Shown here piece by piece: positions 41,464-52,221 of a stretch of 64,000 bases of DNA (positions are counted from its first letter, which is position 1; each line of letters opens with the position of its first letter). The DNA comes from CAXMRP01 sp965216515 (lineage in GTDB: Bacteria; Pseudomonadota; Alphaproteobacteria; Rhizobiales; Afifellaceae). Made by a program: the position numbers and the translations under genes. The stretch is from the NCBI GenBank assembly GCA_965216515.1, contig OZ244173.1, forward strand, positions 3,782,001-3,846,000, in the 5' to 3' direction. A model generated the notes under the pieces. The model saw only the letters and a program-made list of their open reading frames with translations, had not been told where the DNA came from and searched no databases.

Positions 41464-42489
41464 ATGAAACACCCACTGATCGGTCTCGGCATTCTTGCCC
41501 TGACGGCAGCCCTGACGGCTCCGGCCGCCGCTGCCGACAAGCTGACCTTGTATTGCAGCCCGCAAATCGAGTGGTGCAATCTGATGGTCGAGGCGTTTTC
41601 CAAGGAAACCGGCATCGACGTCGCCATGACCCGCAAGAGTTCCGGCGAGACGTTTGCCCAGATCAAGGCCGAGGCCCGCAATCCCAAGGGCGATGTCTGG
41701 TGGGGCGGCACCGGCGATCCGCATCTCCAGGCGGCCGAAGAGGGCCTGACGGAGGAGTATACCTCGCCGCTGTTTGACGACCTGCACCCCTGGGCGCAGA
41801 GCCAGGCCGAGTCGGCCGGCATGAAGACCGTCGGCATCTACGCCGGCGCGCTCGGCATCGGCTACAACAAGGAACTGCTGGCGGAAAAAGGCCTGAAGGC
41901 GCCGGAATGTTGGGCCGACCTGGCCAGGCCCGAATTCAAGGGCGAGGTGCAGATCGCCAATCCCAACTCGTCGGGAACCTCCTATACGACGCTCGCCACG
42001 CTGGTTCAGATCATGGGTGAGGAAGAGGCATTCGACTTCATGAAGAAGATGCACCTCAACGTGAACCAGTACACCAAGTCCGGTTCGGCGCCGATCAAGG
42101 CGGCGGCCCGCGGCGAGACCACAATCGGCATCACCTTCATGCATGACATGGTGACCCAGGTCGTCAACGGATTCCCGATCGAGATCGTCGCCCCGTGCGA
42201 AGGCACCGGCTACGAGATCGGCTCCATGAGCATCATCAAGAATGCCCGCAACATGGAAAGCGCCAAGAAGTTCTACGACTTCGCGCTTCGCGCCAACATC
42301 CAGACCCGGGCGAGCGAGGCCAAGGCCTATCAGGTGCCGTCCAATTCCGGCGCAACGCCGCCCAAGGAAGCACCGGATCTGGAGAAGCTGACGCTGATCG
42401 ACTACGACTTCGCCAAGTACGGCTCGTCGGCCGAACGCAAGCGCCTGCTGAAGCGCTGGGACGACGAGGTCGGGTCCCTGCCGCGCTAA
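41464..42489 (+). CDS. AfuA/FbpA-type ABC transporter substrate-binding protein
   Basis: A 341-residue periplasmic protein with a Sec signal (MKHPLIGLGILALTAALTAP, cleavage after AAAA near residue 23). The mature part is of the ferric-iron/AfuA family: KLTLYCSPQIEWCNLMVEAF near the start, DVWWGGTGDPHLQAAEEGL near residue 79 and GIGYNKELL near 136. AfuA of Actinobacillus binds hexose-6-phosphates rather than iron. The Tyr pair that holds Fe3+ in FbpA is not evident here. The adjacent phosphatase makes a phosphorylated organic solute a reasonable guess. GGGAGAAACAA precedes the ATG. Confidence 0.82.
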   Translation: MKHPLIGLGILALTAALTAPAAAADKLTLYCSPQIEWCNLMVEAFSKETGIDVAMTRKSSGETFAQIKAEARNPKGDVWWGGTGDPHLQAAEEGLTEEYTSPLFDDLHPWAQSQAESAGMKTVGIYAGALGIGYNKELLAEKGLKAPECWADLARPEFKGEVQIANPNSSGTSYTTLATLVQIMGEEEAFDFMKKMHLNVNQYTKSGSAPIKAAARGETTIGITFMHDMVTQVVNGFPIEIVAPCEGTGYEIGSMSIIKNARNMESAKKFYDFALRANIQTRASEAKAYQVPSNSGATPPKEAPDLEKLTLIDYDFAKYGSSAERKRLLKRWDDEVGSLPR

Positions 42490-42537
42490 CCGGCGGCGCG
42501 ACGATATCCCGGTGGGACCGGCAGGAAAGATCGGGCG

Positions 42538-44766
42538 ATGAACCGATATGTCGCCTTTTGGCTCGCTGTCGGCCTCATCGGGTTTGCGGTCGTGCCCTGG
42601 TACACGACCGACGATTCGTTCTGGTCGTTTGTCTGGCTGACCGACGGATATCCGCTTGATTCAGACTATGCGCCGGCGCTGGTCCAGGTTCTTGTGCACG
42701 GCAAGATCTGGCTGGCGCCGGTGGCCCTGTTTTTTCTTGCCGTGTTGCCGGCCCTGGGGCGCGATTGCCCGCCCGCCCGGCAGGCGCGGTTTCTCGCCAT
42801 CGCCGGGGCTGGCGGTCTCGCCTGGCTTCTGCTTCAGGGCTTCACGATCGGCATTGCCGGCTGGGAATATCAGGGGTTGGAGCGCGCCTTCGGACCGGTG
42901 GAGCGCCAGTTCGGGATGGGCTATGGCGCGGTGCTGGTCTGCGCCGCCTTCCTGTTCCTGCTGACACAGAGCTTCGCCGCCCGCGGCTTTGTCGGCGGCG
43001 ATGTGTTCGTCGCCGGGTCGATCGGGCTGATTATCGCGCTGATCGGCGCCTTCGTCTTTTTCCCCGTCTCCCGCATCCTGATCAGCGCCTTCCAGGACAA
43101 TGACGGCGCCTATACGCTGATGCTGTTCGCCGAAAAGATCAGCGACAGCAAGATCTGGGGCCTGCGCTGCCTGAGCGAGAATGTCAGCTGCGGCGTGGCG
43201 TGGAATTCGCTGATGCTGGCCGTGAGCGTCGGCTTCGGCTCCACCCTGCTTGGCCTGGCCTTTGCACTGGTGACGACCCGGGCGCGCCTGCGTTTCGCCC
43301 GCGCATTCCGGGTCCTGACCGTGTTGCCGATCATCACGCCGCCCTTTGTCATCGGCCTGGCCATGATCCTGCTCTTCGGGCGGGCCGGCGTGGTCAGCCA
43401 GTTCATGGACTGGGCCTTCGAAATTCCGCCAAGCCGCTGGATCTACGGCTTTACCGGCATCTGGCTGGCCCAGATGCTGGCCTTCACGCCGATCGCGTTC
43501 CTGGTGCTCATCGGCGTCGTGGAGGGGGTCAGCCCGTCGATGGAGGAAGCGGCCCAGACCTTGCGGGCGGATTCGTGGACGACATTCTCCACCGTCTCCT
43601 TTCCGCTGATGCGGCCGGGCCTCGCCAATGCGTTTCTTCTCGGTTTCATCGAAAGCATGGCCGATTTCGGCAATCCTTTCGTGCTCGGCGGCAATTATGG
43701 TGTGCTGTCGACGGAAATCTTCTTTGCCATTGTCGGCGCCCAGAACGATCAGGGCGGCGCGGCCGTGCTGGCGATCGTCCTTCTCGCTTTCACCCTGTCG
43801 GCCTTCTATGTCCAGCGGCGATGGGTGGGCAAGAAATCCTATGTCACGGTGACCGGCAAGGGCGATTCCGGTCTTCATGCCGCCTTGCCGCGCCGCCTGA
43901 CATGGCTGATTTTCGCCATTGTCATTCCGTGGACCGCGATGATGCTGGTGATCTATTGCATGGTCATGTTCGGCGGTTTTGTGGAAACCTGGGGCCGCGA
44001 TCATTCCTTTACATGGCGCCACTATGCCGACGCGTTTTCCGTGACCACCGGCGAGCACGGCCTGGTGTGGAGCGGCGCGGCCTGGAATTCGTTCTGGACG
44101 ACGATCTCCATTTCGGCGATCGCCGCACCGCTGACCGCCGCTGTCGGCCTGCTCACCGCCTATCTTCTGGTCCGGCAGAAGTTTGCCGGCCGCCAGGCGT
44201 TCGAGTTCGGCACCATGCTGAGCTTCGCCATTCCGGGCACGGTGATCGGCGTCAGCTACATTCTGGCCTTCAACGTTCCGCCGATCGAGATCACCGGCAC
44301 CGGCATCATCCTCATTGTCTGTTTCATGTTCCGCAACATGCCGGTCGGCCTGCGCGCCGGCGTGGCGGCGATGAGCCAGCTCGACCGCAACCTCGACGAG
44401 GCGTCCCTGACCCTGGGGGCAAACAGCTTCACCACCGTTCGCAAGGTTATCCTGCCGCTTCTCCGGCCCGCCATCGCCGCCGCGCTCGTTTTCAGTTTCG
44501 TCCGCGCCATCACGTCGATCAGCGCGGTGATCTTTCTCGTTTCCGCCGACTATCACATGGCGACCGCCTACATTATCGGCCGGGTGGAAAACGGTGACTA
44601 CGGTCTGGCGATCGCCTATTCGTCTGTGCTGATTGTTGTCATGCTGGTCGCTGTCAGCCTGGTCCAGCTTGTCATCAGCCGGCGCAAACTGGGACGTCGC
44701 GCAGCGACACAAAAGCCGGCCGCGGCCGCAGGGGCAGGGCGCGGCGAACTGGGAGCAACGGCATGA
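42538..44766 (+). CDS. Fused ABC transporter permease (AfuB/FbpB-type, two permease domains)
   Basis: A 742-residue inner-membrane protein containing two binding-protein-dependent permease domains. An N-terminal set of four helices (residues 1-200) is followed by the first domain (about 220-430; EAA loop MEEAAQTLRADSWTTFSTVS) and the second (about 460-720; EAA loop LDEASLTLGANSFTTVRKVI). The fused arrangement is usual for Fe3+/AfuB-type importers. It forms the channel for the solute captured by the preceding protein. AGGAAAG precedes the ATG. Its stop overlaps the ATPase start (ATGA). Confidence 0.9.
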   Translation: MNRYVAFWLAVGLIGFAVVPWYTTDDSFWSFVWLTDGYPLDSDYAPALVQVLVHGKIWLAPVALFFLAVLPALGRDCPPARQARFLAIAGAGGLAWLLLQGFTIGIAGWEYQGLERAFGPVERQFGMGYGAVLVCAAFLFLLTQSFAARGFVGGDVFVAGSIGLIIALIGAFVFFPVSRILISAFQDNDGAYTLMLFAEKISDSKIWGLRCLSENVSCGVAWNSLMLAVSVGFGSTLLGLAFALVTTRARLRFARAFRVLTVLPIITPPFVIGLAMILLFGRAGVVSQFMDWAFEIPPSRWIYGFTGIWLAQMLAFTPIAFLVLIGVVEGVSPSMEEAAQTLRADSWTTFSTVSFPLMRPGLANAFLLGFIESMADFGNPFVLGGNYGVLSTEIFFAIVGAQNDQGGAAVLAIVLLAFTLSAFYVQRRWVGKKSYVTVTGKGDSGLHAALPRRLTWLIFAIVIPWTAMMLVIYCMVMFGGFVETWGRDHSFTWRHYADAFSVTTGEHGLVWSGAAWNSFWTTISISAIAAPLTAAVGLLTAYLLVRQKFAGRQAFEFGTMLSFAIPGTVIGVSYILAFNVPPIEITGTGIILIVCFMFRNMPVGLRAGVAAMSQLDRNLDEASLTLGANSFTTVRKVILPLLRPAIAAALVFSFVRAITSISAVIFLVSADYHMATAYIIGRVENGDYGLAIAYSSVLIVVMLVAVSLVQLVISRRKLGRRAATQKPAAAAGAGRGELGATA

Positions 44767-45851
44767 CCATAAAGAGCAATGCCGCACCGGTCCGGTTTGA
44801 AACCGTGACCAAGGCCTATGGCGAGGTGGTTGCCGTCGACGGAATCTCAATGGAGATCGCGCCGGGCGAACTGGTGACGCTTCTGGGCCCGAGCGGTTGC
44901 GGCAAGACCACGACGCTGAGGCTGATCGCCGGTCTGGAGATGGCCACGTCGGGGCAGATCTTCATCGGCGATCTGGATGTCACCAGACTGCCCGCCACCG
45001 ACCGCGACGTCTCCATGGTGTTTCAGTCCTATGCCCTTTTCCCCCACATGAGCGTCAGCGAAAATGTTGCCTACGGCCTCAGGGTCAGCGGCGTGAAGAA
45101 GGCACAGGCCCGCCAGCGCAGCCAGGATGCGCTCGATCTGGTCGGCCTCGCCGATCTGGGCCGGCGCATGCCGAGCGAGCTTTCCGGCGGACAGCAGCAG
45201 CGTGTCGCCGTCGCCCGGGCCCTGGTGCTCGAACCGCAGGTCCTGCTCTTCGACGAACCGCTTTCCAATCTCGACGCCAAACTGCGCCGCCGCGTGCGCG
45301 AGGAAGTGCGCGAGATCCAGCAGAACCTGGCGCTGACCACGATCTACGTCACCCATGACCAGGAGGAGGCGCTGGCCGTCTCCGACCGGATCGTGGTGAT
45401 GAAGAATGCGGCAATTGCCCAGGAGGGCACACCGCGGGAGCTTTACGAGCGGCCCGCCGACTCCTTTGTCGCCGACTTCATCGGCGATGCCAATATCGTC
45501 GACGCGGAGATCCTGTCGGTGAACGGCGAAACAGCGGAATTGTCCGTCGGCGGCTTGAAAATGAACCTGCCCTGCCGCAACATCGGGCCCGGGCCTGTCC
45601 ATGTCGCCATCCGGCCCGAAGCCATCCACCCGACGCTAGCGGGACAATCCGGCGCGGCCGGCGACAGCGGATTGCCCGGCACCGTTCACAAGGCAACCTA
45701 CCTTGGCAGCCACTTCGAATATACCATCGAGACCGCACTGGGCTCGCTGTTCGCCATCGACCCGCGCATCGACGCGCCGGTTCCGGCCGGCCAGCCGGTC
45801 GAGATCGCGCTGGCCCAGCGCGGTGTCACCATTATCGGGGATCCCGACTGA
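44763..45851 (+). CDS. ABC transporter ATP-binding protein (AfuC/FbpC/PotA-like)
   Basis: A 362-residue ATPase with Walker A GPSGCGKTT (about residues 41-49), VFQSYALFPHMSV near 86, signature LSGGQQQRVAVARAL near 139, Walker B LLFDEPLSNLD near 162, HDQEEALAVSDRI near 197 and a C-terminal TOBE domain with IRPEAIHPTL. It energises the AfuABC-type importer with the two preceding genes. The 4-bp ATGA overlap with the permease gene indicates translational coupling. Confidence 0.92.
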   Translation: MTIKSNAAPVRFETVTKAYGEVVAVDGISMEIAPGELVTLLGPSGCGKTTTLRLIAGLEMATSGQIFIGDLDVTRLPATDRDVSMVFQSYALFPHMSVSENVAYGLRVSGVKKAQARQRSQDALDLVGLADLGRRMPSELSGGQQQRVAVARALVLEPQVLLFDEPLSNLDAKLRRRVREEVREIQQNLALTTIYVTHDQEEALAVSDRIVVMKNAAIAQEGTPRELYERPADSFVADFIGDANIVDAEILSVNGETAELSVGGLKMNLPCRNIGPGPVHVAIRPEAIHPTLAGQSGAAGDSGLPGTVHKATYLGSHFEYTIETALGSLFAIDPRIDAPVPAGQPVEIALAQRGVTIIGDPD

Positions 45852-45943
45852 TCCGGAATTGCCGCGTCCGTTTTGCCGCGGATCCGCCGGCAACCTGATG
45901 TTCCGGCTGCCGCGCCGCGGCGACCGACCGGGATAGGCCGACA

Positions 45944-46372
45944 ATGATCAGAAAATATGAAAAGGCGGACTTGGACACGCTGTTGTCGATCTGGCGCGCG
46001 GCCAGCGAGCTGGCCCAACCGTTCCTGAGCAAGGAATTCGTGGCCCGCGAGACGGAATATCTGAGGACCGTCTACTTCCCCATGGCGCGGACCTGGGTGG
46101 CGGAGGACGGCGGGACGCCGGTCGGTTTCATCACCCTCATCGAGGATGAGATTGCCGGGCTGTTTGTCCATCCCGACGCCCACGGGCGCGGGATCGGCCG
46201 GGACCTGGTGGACTACGTCGTCGGGCTGAAAGGCACGTTGCGGGCCGAGGTCTTTGACAGGAACACTGTCGGGCGCCGCTTTTACCGGCGCCTTGGCTTC
46301 ATGGAAACCGGCCGCTACGTACACAAGGCGTCCGGCGAACTGACCATCAAGCTGGTGTTGCCTTCCCGGTAA
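45944..46372 (+). CDS. GNAT-family N-acetyltransferase
   Basis: A 142-residue acetyltransferase with the acetyl-CoA loop HPDAHGRGIGRDLVDYV (about residues 77-93) and the ARGF-like C-terminal part NTVGRRFYRRLGFMETGRYV. It resembles the short YjaB-type GNAT proteins. The acceptor is unknown. It lies 92 bp after the transporter ATPase gene on the same strand and may or may not belong to that operon. Confidence 0.85.
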   Translation: MIRKYEKADLDTLLSIWRAASELAQPFLSKEFVARETEYLRTVYFPMARTWVAEDGGTPVGFITLIEDEIAGLFVHPDAHGRGIGRDLVDYVVGLKGTLRAEVFDRNTVGRRFYRRLGFMETGRYVHKASGELTIKLVLPSR

Positions 46373-46391
46373 GGGCGCGGTCGACGCCGCC

Positions 46392-46427
46392 GGCCCGGGT
46401 CCGCCGGCCCGGATCCGGCCCGGATCC
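46392..46427. repeat. Short GC-rich tandem repeats between convergent genes
   Basis: GGCCCGGATCC occurs twice in tandem (46406-46416 and 46417-46427), with a near copy GGCCCGGGTCC at 46392-46402. The repeats lie between the convergent GNAT and LysR genes. They can fold into GC-rich hairpins and may end transcription from one or both sides. Confidence 0.55.
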
Positions 46428-46481
46428 GCCGGTTGCCGGGCCTGGTCTTTGCCCGGCAGGGACTTTGCCAAACCGCGCGGT

Positions 46482-47363
46482 TCAGATCACACCGCTGATC
46501 CAGTGAACGAATTTTTCCAGCGGCGGTTTGGCGGGCGGCGCGTCCGGCCACACGAGATAATAGTCGCCCGATGCCTTCACCGGATCGCCGAACGCGCAGA
46601 CCAGCCGGCCGGCCGCGATCTCGCTTTGGGCCAGATAGGTCGGCAGGATTGCCACGCCCAGTTCATGGATGGCGGCCTGTGCCATCGTCGAAAACTGGTC
46701 GAACAGCATCCCCCGCAGATTGTCGGTTTTCTGCCCGTGATGTTCGAACCAGTCTTTCCAGGCCCCCGGCCGGGTTTCCAGATGCAGGAGCGGCATCTCC
46801 AGCAACTGGCCGGCGGATCGCGGCGGCGATCCGGGCAGCGTCGGCGCGCACACCGGCACGACATGCTCCTCGGCGATATGCAGATAGTTCACGCCCTGCC
46901 AGTCGCGGCCGCCATAGTGAATGGCCGCATCGAACTCCTCGCGGGCGAAATCGATCGGCCGCAGCCGCGAGGACAGATTGACCGTGACATCCGGGCAGGC
47001 GGTTGCAAACAGGCGCAGCCTCGGGGCCAGCCAGTGCATGCCGAAGGCCGGCAGGATGGCGATGTTCAGGCTGCCGCCGGTTGGATTGGCCTTCAGTTTG
47101 ATAAAGGCCCGGGAGAGGTCGCGCAGGCACGCCCGCACCGTGTCGCAATAGTCATGGGCGGCCGGCGTCGGTTTCATACGGGCGCCCTCCCGCAGCACCA
47201 GCGGCATACCCAACTGGCCCTCCAGAACCTTGATCTGCCGGCTGACCGCGCTGTGGGTGAGCGACAGTTCCGCCGCCGCCGCCGACGCGCTGCCCAGCCT
47301 GTCGACGGCTTCCAGGGCGAGCAGGGAACTGATCGACGGAAGATATCGTCGTGGCGCGAACAT
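46482..47363 (-). CDS. LysR-family regulator (GcvA-like), probable controller of glutaryl-CoA dehydrogenase
   Basis: A 293-residue regulator with an N-terminal winged helix (SLLALEAVDRLGSASAAAAE, then LSLTHSAVSRQIKVLEGQLG, about residues 13-52) and a GcvA-type effector domain. GGAGGAAAACTCAC precedes the ATG. It is divergent from the glutaryl-CoA dehydrogenase gene across a 405-bp gap, the usual arrangement for a LysR activator of that gene (GcdR-like). The effector is probably glutarate or another lysine-pathway acid, which is inferred from context. Confidence 0.88.
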   Translation of the reverse strand: MFAPRRYLPSISSLLALEAVDRLGSASAAAAELSLTHSAVSRQIKVLEGQLGMPLVLREGARMKPTPAAHDYCDTVRACLRDLSRAFIKLKANPTGGSLNIAILPAFGMHWLAPRLRLFATACPDVTVNLSSRLRPIDFAREEFDAAIHYGGRDWQGVNYLHIAEEHVVPVCAPTLPGSPPRSAGQLLEMPLLHLETRPGAWKDWFEHHGQKTDNLRGMLFDQFSTMAQAAIHELGVAILPTYLAQSEIAAGRLVCAFGDPVKASGDYYLVWPDAPPAKPPLEKFVHWISGVI

Positions 47364-47768
47364 GTGAGTTTTCCTCCAGATCTGTCAACCGAATATCAAT
47401 ACCGAAAGTCCTGAAAATCAAGTAATCAGTCTGGCAGGCATCCGATTGATGCACATCTGACTGTGACAGGAACGAACAGGCATGGCAGGTTTCGCCGCGC
47501 CCGCTGCGGCGGCGTTCCGGAGGTGCCGGATCCCGCCGGGCGGCCCGTGCGGCCGGTGCCGCCGCGCGGCGCTGCCGCCGGCCGCTGACGGGCGGATTGC
47601 GTTCGATGCCGGGATTTGCGACCGGTTGCCGGGAGAAAACGGTATGGTGACACGGCCCGGCCGCGCATTTCGGTTGTCCGGTCCGGTTGGCCGGTCGTTT
47701 ACCTGGTCCGACAGGGCGGCGACCGGTGGCCTGATCCGTATCGGGAATGTACAGGAAAGGATTTCGCG
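47364..47768. other. 405-bp divergent regulatory region
   Basis: The left part (about 47380-47450) is AT-rich beside GC-rich flanks and includes CTGTCAACCGAATATCAATAC, shown here only as a location (47380-47400). It is the likely LysR binding and promoter region for both genes. The right part is very GC-rich. A frame from 47482 to 47772 gives a low-complexity Ala/Arg-rich peptide that I do not believe is real. No RNA gene was seen. Confidence 0.4.
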
Positions 47769-48971
47769 ATGAGCAATGGCCACGGCCCCTCCCTGTCTGC
47801 CTTTGACTGGTCCGACCCGTTCCGGATCGACGATCAGCTGGCCGAGGACGAGCGCATGCTGCGCGATGCGGCGCACGCATTCGCGCAGGACCGGTTGCAG
47901 CCCCGTGTGACGGCCGCCTACGCCGATGAGCGCGTTGAGCCGGAGGTCTTCGCCGAGATGGGCCGGGCCGGCCTGCTGGGCGTGAACATTCCCGAGGAGT
48001 TTGGCGGCCTGGGCGCCGGCTACGTGACCTACGGGCTGGTGGCGCGCGAGATCGAGCGCGTCGATTCCGGCTACCGGTCAATGATGAGCGTGCAGTCTTC
48101 GCTGGTCATGTATCCCATCCATGCCTACGGCTCCGACGCGCAGCGCCACAAATACCTGCCGAAGCTGGCCTCCGGGGAATGGATCGGCTGTTTCGGTCTG
48201 ACCGAACCGGATGCCGGCTCCGATCCCGGCGCGATGAAGACCACGGCGGAAAAGACCGGCGACGGCTACCGGCTGACCGGATCGAAGATGTGGATCAGCA
48301 ATTCGCCGATTGCCGATGTGTTCGTCGTGTGGGCCAAATCCCCGGCCCATGACGGCCAGATCCGCGGGTTCGTTCTGGACAAGGGGGCGAAAGGCCTGTC
48401 GGCGCCGAAAATCACCGGCAAGCTGTCGCTGCGCGCCTCGGTCACCGGCGAGATCGTTCTCGAGGGCGTCGAAGTCGGCGAAGAGGCGTTGCTGCCGGAT
48501 GCACAGGGCCTGAAGGGTCCGTTCGGCTGCCTCAACCGGGCCCGCTACGGCATCGCCTGGGGCGTGATGGGCGCGGCGGAATTCTGCTGGCACGCGGCCC
48601 GCCAATACGGGCTCGACCGCAGGCAGTTCGGCCGGCCCCTGGCGCAGACCCAGCTTTATCAGAGGAAGCTCGCCGACATGCAGACCGAGATCGCGCTCGG
48701 ATTGCAGGCGGCGCTGCGCATCGGCCGCCTGATGGACGCCGGCAACGCCGCGCCGGAGATGATTTCCCTGGCCAAGCGCAACAATTGCGGCAAGGCGCTC
48801 GATATCGCGCGGGCCGCCCGTGACATGCACGGCGGCAACGGCATTTCGGAGGAGTTCCACGTCTTCCGGCACATGGCCAACCTGGAAACGGTCAACACCT
48901 ATGAAGGCACCCATGACGTGCATGCGCTGATCCTCGGCCGGGCGCAAACCGGCTTGCAGGCGTTTTTCTGA
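47769..48971 (+). CDS. gcdH: Glutaryl-CoA dehydrogenase
   Basis: A 400-residue acyl-CoA dehydrogenase that oxidatively decarboxylates glutaryl-CoA to crotonyl-CoA, using FAD with electrons passed to ETF. It shows GCFGLTEPDAGSDPGAM near residue 140, KMWISNSPIADVFVVWAK near 175, the glutaryl-specific RYGIAWGVMGAAE near 258, and NTYEGTHDVHALILGRAQTG at the C terminus with catalytic Glu near 379. GGAAAGGATTTCGCG precedes the ATG. It opens an operon with the fused E1, the FabD-like protein and ALDH7, matching the lower part of aminoadipate-type lysine degradation. Confidence 0.94.
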   Translation: MSNGHGPSLSAFDWSDPFRIDDQLAEDERMLRDAAHAFAQDRLQPRVTAAYADERVEPEVFAEMGRAGLLGVNIPEEFGGLGAGYVTYGLVAREIERVDSGYRSMMSVQSSLVMYPIHAYGSDAQRHKYLPKLASGEWIGCFGLTEPDAGSDPGAMKTTAEKTGDGYRLTGSKMWISNSPIADVFVVWAKSPAHDGQIRGFVLDKGAKGLSAPKITGKLSLRASVTGEIVLEGVEVGEEALLPDAQGLKGPFGCLNRARYGIAWGVMGAAEFCWHAARQYGLDRRQFGRPLAQTQLYQRKLADMQTEIALGLQAALRIGRLMDAGNAAPEMISLAKRNNCGKALDIARAARDMHGGNGISEEFHVFRHMANLETVNTYEGTHDVHALILGRAQTGLQAFF

Positions 48972-48979
48972 GGCCGGAC

Positions 48980-51177
<2,198 letters not shown>

Positions 51178-51181
<4 letters not shown>

Positions 51182-52221
51182 CGACGGCCGTCGTGATCTG
51201 CCCGGGCCGGGGCACCTACACCAGGGCGGAACTGGGCTACCTGGCGCGCCATTTCCCCGACGACAGCCTGCTGGCGGCCTTTGATGCACAGCGTCGCGGC
51301 TTGGATCAGCCGACGCTCAGCGATCTGGATGGTGCCGCCCGCTTTTCCGTTGCCCGCCACACCAGGGGCGACAATGCGTCCGCGCTGATCTATGCGGCGA
51401 CACTGGGTGATTTTCTGTCGATCGATCGCAACCGGATCGAGATCGTCGCGGTTACCGGCAATTCCATGGGTTGGTATTCGGCGCTCGCCTGCGGCGGCGC
51501 CTTGTCGCCGGAAGACGGATTTTTCCTCGCCAACACCATGGGCACGCGGATGCAGGCCGCCCTGATCGGCGGCCAGCTTGTCTATCCCTTCGTCGGCGAG
51601 GACTGGCGGCCGGACCGCGAGCGGCGCAACGCGCTGCTGGCGCTGGTCGACGATATCGCCGGCAGACCCGGCCACATCCTGCGGCGCTCCATCGATCTCG
51701 GCGGCATGCTTGTTCTTGCCGGCAACGAGGCCGGACTTGCCGCTTTCCAGGCGACCGTCGAACCCCTCCAGGACCGGTTCCCGCTGCGGCTTGGCAACCA
51801 CGCCGCCTTTCACACGCCCCTGCAGGCGCCGGTGGCGGAGGAGGGCCGGGCGGCGATACCCGCGGACCTGTTCGGCCAGCCCGAACTGCCGCTCATCGAC
51901 GGCCGCGGCGCCATCTGGTGGCCGGCGGCGTGCGACACCCATGCCTTGTGGGCCTACACGCTGGGCGACCAGGTGACGCAGCCTTACGACTTTACCGGCG
52001 CCATCACCGTTGCCGCACGCGAATTCGCGCCCGATCTGTTCATCGTCACCGGACCGGGCACGACACTGGGCGGGGCGGTCGCCCAGTCGCTGATCCTTGC
52101 CGATTGGTGCGGCATGGGCAGCAGGGACGCGTTTCGGGTACGCCAGGACACCGCGCCGCTTCTGGCTTCGATGGCGATGCCGGAACAGCGCGCCAATCTG
52201 ATCAAAGGAAAGAAAACATGA
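51178..52221 (+). CDS. FabD-like acyltransferase of the lysine-degradation operon
   Basis: A 347-residue protein resembling malonyl-CoA:ACP transacylase. The nucleophile elbow is GNSMGWYSAL, with Ser about residue 96 where FabD has GHSLG. The catalytic His is in AAFHTPLQ near residue 212. FabD conserves an Arg near the end of the elbow domain to hold the malonyl carboxylate; I could not place an equivalent with confidence. It overlaps both neighbours by 4 nt (ATGA), so it is fixed in the fused-E1/ALDH7 operon. A transferase of a dicarboxylic acyl group, such as glutaryl between carrier and CoA, would fit. The function is not established. Confidence 0.7.

Noticed and set aside
42661..44850. 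729-codon minus-strand open frame opposite the fused permease gene
   Set aside because: The product is a His/Asp/Gln/Gly-rich text typical of the antisense of a membrane protein, and the plus-strand permease is unambiguous.
41464..45851. Annotating the transporter simply as a ferric-iron uptake system
   Set aside because: The Fe-coordinating Tyr pair was not evident in the binding protein, and a phosphatase plus LacI regulator point to an organic phosphate solute. Iron cannot be fully excluded.
47482..47772. 96-codon plus-strand frame before gcdH
   Set aside because: Ala/Arg-rich, lacks a convincing ribosome site, and runs into the gcdH start in another frame.
51471..52217. Long in-frame upstream extension of the ALDH7 frame inside the FabD-like gene
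   Set aside because: The ATG at 52218 gives the normal family N terminus and a 4-bp overlap. The extension is an Arg-rich shadow of the FabD-like gene.
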